64,000 nt of DNA, taken from positions 39,730,392-39,794,391 of the forward strand of contig OX387190.1 in the NCBI GenBank assembly GCA_947561395.2. Reading direction: 5' to 3'. Positions 56,507 to 64,000 of the stretch are shown here, piece after piece. Positions within the stretch are counted from its first letter, which is position 1, and each line of letters starts with the position of its first letter. This DNA is from Buxus sempervirens (taxonomy: Eukaryota > Streptophyta > Magnoliopsida > Buxales > Buxaceae). Made by a program: the position numbers and the translations under genes. The notes beneath the pieces were generated by a model. The model was not told the DNA's origin. It made no database searches and saw only the letters and a program-made list of their open reading frames with translations.

Positions 56507-58386
56507 CAATATCCCAACATCATACATAGAGTTTCACCCTTGACATCCTCATTCATGGGAATGAAAGTCACCATGGAAGGGCAGGGTCCCCCAATTGGGG
56601 TCCCTCGCGGGCCTCGCCCACTACCCTGCATAAAGTTCAGGCCAAGTCGAGCCGTGCACATTGAGAAGACGGTATTGGAATCATTCCATGGAGTGAGGCG
56701 ATGCTCTAAAATCCTCCATGATGATCAGAATGCAGATTCCTTTTCCGTATTTTTCAAGATCCTCATCGCCATCGCCGTGTGTCAGAGTCAGGTCGATCAG
56801 TGCATTTTTTTTTTTTTTGGTAGTCATATCGATCAGTGCATGACACTTCAATGGCCATTCGCCATTAATAAAGAGTCCTATGCAACGCATGCACTACGTC
56901 GCATTCAAATTACCACTCGATGAGCACGTTCTCAGTATGTTTCCTCTTACGTCTTTCGATTTGTTCACTTCGATTGGTCCCATCGCCGAAAAAGCCGTGC
57001 AACGCGAATCAAATGAAAAACAATAATTCTAATGAATTATAAGTTAAAAATTTTTCCTTCTTTTATTTATCTAACCCAGCATCAGCTCTTAACAAGAAAA
57101 GAACGGTAACCTTCATCTTTTTCTTCTTGGTATGGAAAAAAGAACCGTATATTCTCCATTGAAATGCCACATCTGTTAAAGCAACTTTGCTTGCCTCAGA
57201 ATCCGTTAAATAGGGATTCTATATTCCAACCCAGGTTGAGAAAAAGGTTTTATAAATCGTAATTAAAAGGCATTATAGACTTGTGGAAGCGGTCGAGTGC
57301 GAATTCAAGACATGAATCTAGGTTAAAATCATGGCGTAAATAATTGGTAACAAACCTAGCACTTACCGCACTTAGCATACAAGTTCACATTATCACGACG
57401 TTAGATATATATGAGCATTGGTGAACACAGAAGCATAGCAGGTGCCCTTGCAAGTCGCAACCAACAACCTCGGAGACGAGCGGCGTTTGGCCAGCTTGAC
57501 TCATAAGCTGATGTTTGGTTGACCTGTGTCTCAACCGAATCTCTTTTCAGTTTTTTTGGACTGTTGGTGTACATCCGTGAGATGAAAGTTTGTCAAGCTC
57601 CAGAAAGAAAAAACACACAAGTCCCATAAGCATCTATGCAAGTATAGTTCATGCAGGCATGTTTCATGTTCACTGCAACAAGCTTTAACAACACGAGTGA
57701 GCTCAAGTTCATCGCAGCTTTAGGTTAACCTTTCTGATCTAAGATCAAGATCGAACCATGGTGAACCGAGCCAGCCAGCAACATCGACAGCACAGCCCCA
57801 GTTAAGTCTCCATACACCACAAGCAATAGGTTCTGAATCTGTTTGGGACTGAAGGATTGGGCAATAATTCTGCCGTGAGGTGCCAAAACAAAAAATAAAA
57901 ATAAAAAATAGAACAAAAACAAGTCCTACATCCTACACATACACTCATACATGCTATAAAAATATTAAATACAATAAAGAAAAATTTGTTAATAATTAAA
58001 ATGCTCAAGTTTGTAGAGAAACGGTTTTAATACCAACACTCAAAACTACGTATGAAATTAACAGACATCATTTTCGAATGCAACTAACGTGGCTGTCAGC
58101 CGAACTCCCTCACAAAAATACAGGAAGAAAAATGCTTTGCCTAGTGGCAACTCTATAAAAACATTCTATAACTTAAATCTTTAATAATTGAGAAGGCGTT
58201 TGCCTACTATCCTTTCATATTTCTCTAGCATCTTCCATCTCTTTATCAAGTGACAGAGAACCTAAGAACATCACCACATATTGGATCTATGAGGAACCAG
58301 TTTTTTCTCTGTAATGAATTCTTTATTCCAGAATAAAGAAAGTTTATGCTCGTACCGTATAATGTACAATCAGCAGAAGTGATTAA
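55888..58386. other. Intergenic DNA between WAT1 and TFIIF beta
   Basis: No gene is recognised. A (TC)n microsatellite lies at 56461-56504. Open frames at 56540-56923 (+) and 57725-57922 (-) carry no recognised motif. The TFIIF beta 3' UTR should occupy the right end. Confidence 0.45.
56461..56504. repeat. (TC)n microsatellite
   Basis: About 22 uninterrupted TC units. Confidence 0.97.
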
Positions 58387-58672
58387 TTATTCTGCATCTG
58401 CATCCTCAGCGGATTTTTTATACTCCGGCTTAAGTTCATAAGTGCCTTGATTCGTTCCCCTTTTATTGTACACGCAGAGCTCGTTTAGAATCTCCTTCAA
58501 GAATTGCTGCAAAAAAGAATGATACCAAAGCTTTATGACTACATTCCAACTGATGATTTTAAGTAATAAGCTTCTTCACATCATGTTATCATCAAATAGT
58601 CCTTCTGCACATGTTTGATGGCTTCTACATATACATATACATATGCATACATACATACGAATATATATATAT

Positions 58673-58706
<34 letters not shown>

Positions 58707-61700
58707 TTTAATGCTTAGTCATGTGTTTATGCAGGCTATTAGATGTCCATCTACAGTATTTTAAAAGGCATGTGAAGCTCTATGGATCAAGGTGAATTGT
58801 AAAGAATCATTGATTTAGTGCGAAGCCTACACCTTATAGGTGTATATCATGATGCTCATTTATGGATTATTCCACTAGCCTTACCGGAAGTCTCAAGACT
58901 TTCAACTAAAGATTTTCTTAAGATTGCTTGCTCCCAATACAAGTCCAATTAAAAGATTATCTACAAAAAAGGCTCAGCCAAAACTTTTACATTTTAAACT
59001 GATGATATGACTATGATTGCTTGTGAACCTGATCATTCATTGATTTGATTGATCAGCAAGATTATCATTTCAATAAGAAAGAATGAAAAATCAAAAGCAT
59101 TGCAAAAGTGAGCCCACATTTCTTATCTCGTGACGTTGCAAAGCAAAGTACTCAAATGACATACCGCAGGTTGATCTGTTTCCTGCACCAGTTGTTTCAA
59201 TGCCCAGTTTGGTTGCCTTTCAAAGAGCTTAAACATAATATCCTCCAGTTCTCCACGATCCCTTCTAGTTCTTTTCATGTCTGATCCCTTTACTGGTGTT
59301 GCCTTCTTCTTATCCTGACCAAGTTGCAGCAAAAATTAAGAAATAAGAGATCACATCTGGTAAACCATATACATAATATGCCCCACACACCCCGCAACCC
59401 CCTCCATTCCACCCCCCAGCACATGTATCATCATGTGACTTACGCAACATTTTACTGAAAATGGTTTCTCTGAACAAGTGACAGTTATTTTATTCACAGA
59501 AAAGAGATAATAGTAGAGAAATACTTAACGAAGCATAAAATATATATATATATATTCCTCCGATGTGCTTTCTAAAATATTAAATTGAGCTCCTATAACA
59601 CCACATGTGAGGAGGAAATGAAAATTCATAAGCAAGAGCATCAAAGGCAAACAAGCACCATAAAATTGGTATTGGCAAGGCAAAGTAGAAAATAAATACC
59701 TTAGGATTGGATCCACTGAAACCAACCATTCCAGGCATAGGTCTCATGAGAACCCCTCGGTCATTGTCAATCACCTTTTAAACAAAGGAATTCAATCAAA
59801 ATAAATTACATATTAAAGGGAAAAAAAACTGAAAAAAAAGGGGAAAAAGGAATAGAATCTATGAATACAAATTGCAAGCATGAAAGGACATCAATGAGAT
59901 GGCTTGATAGCAAAGATCGAATGATTAACCTTCAAGTTGGAAAGCCAGAACCCCTTGAAACTGGAAGAAACCAGCAACCCGGAAGGTTCAGCCAACCACT
60001 TGAATCAGTGTCATGTAACAAACCATTCCGGTCATTACATGAGCAAAAAACTGTCAATTTTTTGTTAATAGGTTAAGTTCTTTTAACTTTTTGACAAAAC
60101 TCACTGTTCAATTAAGATCAAATATACAAAGCAATGTGAAAAGAAGCAGGGATAGAATTCAGTGCATTGAAATATGGTTTCCTGCCATAGAGAGAGATTG
60201 AAAGTATTTTAAATGATCCCCAATTGGATCTTCTCAGCAAGAAGGAAAAAAAATGCAACTGTCATAAATTATATGGCATTACAAAGATCTTCAATCAAGA
60301 AAGCATCAAACACTAGACATAAACAGAGAGCATTGCACAGTTTCCATGGCTTTCTCATTGCCATTGTTGCCCCATCCCTATTTCCATTTGAAGAACTATA
60401 CCAATTTGAGAATGATGCCAAAGTGGTGATGAGATAGAAGAAGATGAGGGGGGTAAACGGAGGAAATAAAAATAAAATTCAGTCACAGCTCTCTTTGTTG
60501 TGCATGTGACTTGAATTAAGCCAATATTATGATACGGGCCATACTGTATTGTATTTCGACCAGGAGAGAGTTGTGTGTTTTGTAACCCTATTTTTCACAG
60601 TTAAGGAAGGAACCCCATCATCCGCGGACATAGGCATCTTTGCCGAGCCACGTAAATCTTGTCTCTTGTTTACTCTGCTTTCTGTTTCGTTTATTGTTGC
60701 TGTTCGATTTCTAACACTCTTCTATTCTAAAAATGCTTCACTGATTTTATCAGTGACGAGTGTGATCATATTTAGCCTATCTGCATCAAAAATGTTTCAA
60801 CCAAGTTGACCCAACAAATACCTTTGGGCGGTTCAATCTCTGGTCTTAGCTAAAAACATTAAAGAAACTATTAGGAGCTACCTGTATTTGCCTAGTTTTA
60901 ATCATGGATTTGTTTGTTCTTTCACGACACAACTTGCGATACTCCTCGATATTTTCATTATGAGGCTTCATGTCAAATTTATGTTCCACTTTTCCTTCAA
61001 CTGCAACCCTTCCTGCAAAAAATAATAACAAAAATAATAGTTAAATTTAATTAAAGCACAGTATCCATGGCATAAAATTTTCTGGACCACCGGATGCAGT
61101 TTTTCTAATGCATATCACACATTTATGCATGTATGTTTTCCATGTGCATTTAAGACATAGAGATATCGAACATGATAGATGCAATGGGAGTTAAATCCAA
61201 GCACATGTTTTCAGATGCATATCAATTATTTATGCATGTGCCTTCATTTGTGAATTTATGCCATCAATATCTCCTACTTTTCAAGCAGCATGGGGCTATA
61301 TGCTGCCAGTATTGCTTAAAACAGGGAAGGTTTTAACACTGCATCGAAATTTTCCAGGACCAAAAAATTTCACCAAAATAGAATACACTGCATAAATGTC
61401 AAGTTCTCAAAAGAAGAGCATGGTAGTACCCACATATAAGAATATAGGAGATATTCAAAACAAGGTTTTAAGTATTGGCCGATATCGAGAAGTATCGGCC
61501 GATACGTATCGGTATCGCCATAAGGCGATACCAACCAGTATCGGTCAGTATCGGGTTTGGTATCGGAAGTATCGGCTGATACAACTCGGTATCATCGGGC
61601 TAGACCGATACCAAACCCGATACCGAGTTTTTAAACCTTGATTTAAAACTGCAGCAATTATCATGAAATTAAACTTATGAACCATACAATGAAAATATGG

Positions 61701-62709
61701 AAAAGATTCAATGGAGCAAAAGCTAAGAAGAATATGATTATTTTGATATAGATATATGAGAAGGCTGCGAAATTAACGTAAATAATGAACATATCCAAGA
61801 GCATCTAGGTAAATTTGACTAAAGATACAATTTCTGAAAGATTGATATGGAGGAATAGGATTCATATTTCTGACCTAACCAGCTGGGATAAAGCATTTTG
61901 TTGTCGTTTATTTGATAGCTCTAGTATTTTTGGCATAAATGCAAATAAGCATACTAGAATAAAGTATTTATAGTTATGGGTAGAGTCTAGGCATCTGGGT
62001 GACAAAATGAAATTTTCACTTTTTATTATTAACTGCTGCCATGTCAAGATTCACATAAAAATAATAAAAATTAGATAAAAATCTAATTGCGTGAGTGGGA
62101 GAATCAGTGGATGGGGTGGACAATTAGATAAAAAGCCAAAAAATAAAAAAATAATGACACATTTGAGTATACATCCAAATTGATCATTTTGTTTCTGAAT
62201 CAGCTCGAAGTTATGTCAAATCCAAAGTCATGTTTATTCACTTTCTATAACTTTACATCAATTAAAGCGTTCATGATTCAGATCATTTCTTGCAGTATTA
62301 CGTATCAAATAGGGAATTTTACAACTATTTGGAACAGTTTTTCTTGGAATATGGTGCAGGACATATATATAAATTTAATGTCTGACTTCATATCCAGATA
62401 GTGAACATATTGAATTTATGCAAGAAATTATTGTTATGCCAAACAAGTGTAGAAACAATCAAGTTGTAGTATACAACATTTTCAGTCATGAGATATAATG
62501 AAAAGTTCTACTATCATGATTTCCCATAAAGAAAATTTCAGCAACAAAATTAAGAAATAAAGAGTGAAATTTCAATAAACTGAACATATCAGGATCTGAC
62601 CTTGAGGCATCTCAGAAAAAACACACATAGGAACAAAGTCTTTGAACATATTCAAAGAGTAATTCTTTGGCATATTTGAAGACTCAGTGCCAGCCAATTC
62701 CATCGTGAA
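58387..62709 (-). CDS. TFIIF subunit beta (RAP30), partial
   Basis: Five C-terminal exons are in the window: 62601-62709, 60882-61012, 59700-59774, 59165-59314 and 58387-58506. They encode 194 residues plus stop; the complete plant protein has about 260-270. The product is the small subunit of the general factor TFIIF, which binds RNA polymerase II and helps load it at promoters. Diagnostic blocks are NMPKNYSLNMFKDFVPMCVF, VEGKVEHKFDMKP, RPMPGMVGF and RTRRDRGELEDIMFKLFERQ, then PNWALKQLVQETDQPA and QFLKEILNELCVYNKRG. The last is the winged-helix DNA-binding domain. The exon at 62709 opens in phase 0, so at least one more exon with the start codon lies beyond 64000. Introns contain a (GA)n tract and a MITE. 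Confidence 0.95.
58675..58703. repeat. (GA)n microsatellite
   Basis: About fourteen GA units in the last intron of the TFIIF beta gene, next to a TACATA/TATA-rich tract. Confidence 0.9.
61461..61640. mobile_element. 180-bp MITE (TATCGGCCGATA type)
   Basis: Terminal inverted repeats CAAGGTTTTAA and TTTAAACCTTG enclose multiple TATCGG/CCGATA words. The element is flanked by ATTCAAAA (61453-61460) and ATTTAAAA (61641-61648), an 8-bp target duplication with one mismatch. It lies in a TFIIF beta intron. The 8-bp duplication suggests hAT affinity, which is an inference. The single mismatch implies some age. Confidence 0.8.
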
Positions 62710-64000
62710 CTGGTTATCATTTGTGAGACATGTAAGAAATATGGAAAAAATGATACAGAGAGCATCAATCACAGTAAGAAACATAAAGATATTTCTCTAA
62801 ATAGAACAAAAAAAGTGGCTTTAACGAAATGATAAAAACAAGTGATAATAACATTACCAATATAATATCTTAAATCAGAAAAAAAAATGAAACAAAAATG
62901 AGGAAATTGAACTCAGCAGATTTTGATAGTTCAGTAAACCACAACAGACATATTTATTTTGAATTGCAGAAACAAGATCTCAGACTCAAATGAATTATGT
63001 TGACACACAGGAGTGAGCTCAATGCTGTAAAAAAGAAAAGAATTTATACACATTCAAAGGCGCAGTGTTATATTGATTTCAGCTCTCCTATTGCGTCAAA
63101 TAATCAATTATAAACAGACAATCTACTCACGGACAAAAGTCCACAGGAAAACCACACTCATCTAAGAGACACCATTCATTGGTGAATTGAACACAAAAGA
63201 ATCCATCTGCCAATCAAACCATGCATTTCACATAAAGACTGTATCCCAGTATAGTTCCAAACCAAAGTAGGGTCCTAAGAGGGGTGCACTAGCAATAGAC
63301 CAGACTTGTGGCAATTTTTTTTGGCAAAACATCTGTACATAGACTGGAAGCCGTGTTTCATACTCACAAAACAAGGTTTTTATTATCATAACAAATAATG
63401 ATCCTTTTCATTTCCCATAAATTTCATTCGCAATGAATACCAAGTAGAACCAAGAGTAGAAGCAGAAGCACAGAAGGATAGGATGTATATTAACCCAATG
63501 CTACAATGTAGGATATGTCATATCATCCAGGAGATCTTTGCTTATAACAGTCAAATGAATCGACCAGAATGGAAGATTCACATACAGTAGCAGCAAAAGT
63601 TAAATCATAAGATATTTTACAACCTAAAATACTTCTTCTGTCACTTCACATAGAAAGAGTGACAAACCAGGTTCCCATAAATTGCTCTACCGGTAATGAT
63701 TTTGTTCACAGTAACAAATACAGAACCATGTTCTATTTCTTATATTAAGTCCAGATCTCATACTCTTCCAGCAGAAGTCCATAAAAGGAGAATCAGGGGC
63801 ACCCCATCTGATAATACAACAATAAGTACGATCATGATCAGCAATCTTGTGGTGCTTGAAATTATCATACATTTATCAACAGATTTTTTAGAAAACATCT
63901 TGTTCGAAGATCATTTATTTATTCCTGATCTATTTACAATAGTATAACTAGCGTTATTAACAACCCCCCAACAATAATAAAATCTCAACAACCAATTCGT
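62710..64000 (-). other. 5' intron of TFIIF beta running off the window
   Basis: No N-terminal TFIIF beta exon is recognised here. The stretch is AT-rich with no other feature, most simply intron. Confidence 0.5.

Noticed and set aside
57725-57922. Minus-strand frame with APHGRIIAQSFSPKQIQNLL as a small gene
   Set aside because: It has a protein-like feel but no recognised family, no splice context and a low-complexity N-terminus.
1-64000. CRISPR arrays, operons, ribosome binding sites, prokaryotic features
   Set aside because: The window is plant nuclear DNA with spliced genes. No regularly spaced palindromic repeat array exists; the GGTACC array is irregular and lies within a transposable element.

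Overview
The window is nuclear DNA of a flowering plant. Genes are split by GT-AG introns and every recognisable protein is a plant family: h-type thioredoxin, RTE1-HOMOLOG, SHL, WAT1, NPF/PTR and purple acid phosphatases. Intergenic and intronic DNA is AT-rich and full of plant transposable elements. I cannot name the species. The long introns (one of 10.8 kb) suggest a medium to large genome rather than a compact one. I rebuilt exon structures by hand from splice sites and frame; every complete gene model closes in frame.

Layout. 1-5000 is gene-free and made of decayed repeats, probably Helitron-derived, with a LINE tail. 5074-8748 (-) is a thioredoxin h gene. Its long first intron carries a 543-bp tandem duplication and a complete 625-bp terminal-inverted-repeat element filled with GGTACC motifs. 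10056-10832 (-) is an RTE1-HOMOLOG gene. 13531-15838 is a 2.3-kb near-palindromic element with TG...CA ends and a 5-bp target duplication. 18438-32488 (+) is a SHL-type BAH-PHD histone reader. Its last intron holds a young Ty1/copia retrotransposon (22639-27695, identical LTRs), a hAT-like element and LINE debris, so the final 30-nt exon lies 10.8 kb from the rest. 34827-34899 (-) is tRNA-Glu(CTC). 35595-40134 (+) is a LisH-CTLH protein. 40877-41033 (-) is a broken fragment of a NO VEIN-like gene. 41645-43858 (+) and 44939-48754 (-) are two purple acid phosphatase genes, tail to tail; the second has lost a metal ligand and a splice acceptor. 50373-52810 (+) is an NPF transporter. 53343-55129 (-) is a WAT1 auxin transporter. 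55686-55887 is a complete miniature Helitron. 58387-62709 (-) is the 3' part of the TFIIF beta gene, which continues past the right edge and has a 180-bp MITE in an intron.

The genes are ordinary single-copy housekeeping and regulatory loci and do not form a pathway cluster. The only local duplication is the phosphatase pair. The novelty lies in the mobile DNA (palindromic LTR-like element, GGTACC-array element, copia element with an apparent captured gene fragment) and in the degeneration of the second phosphatase.
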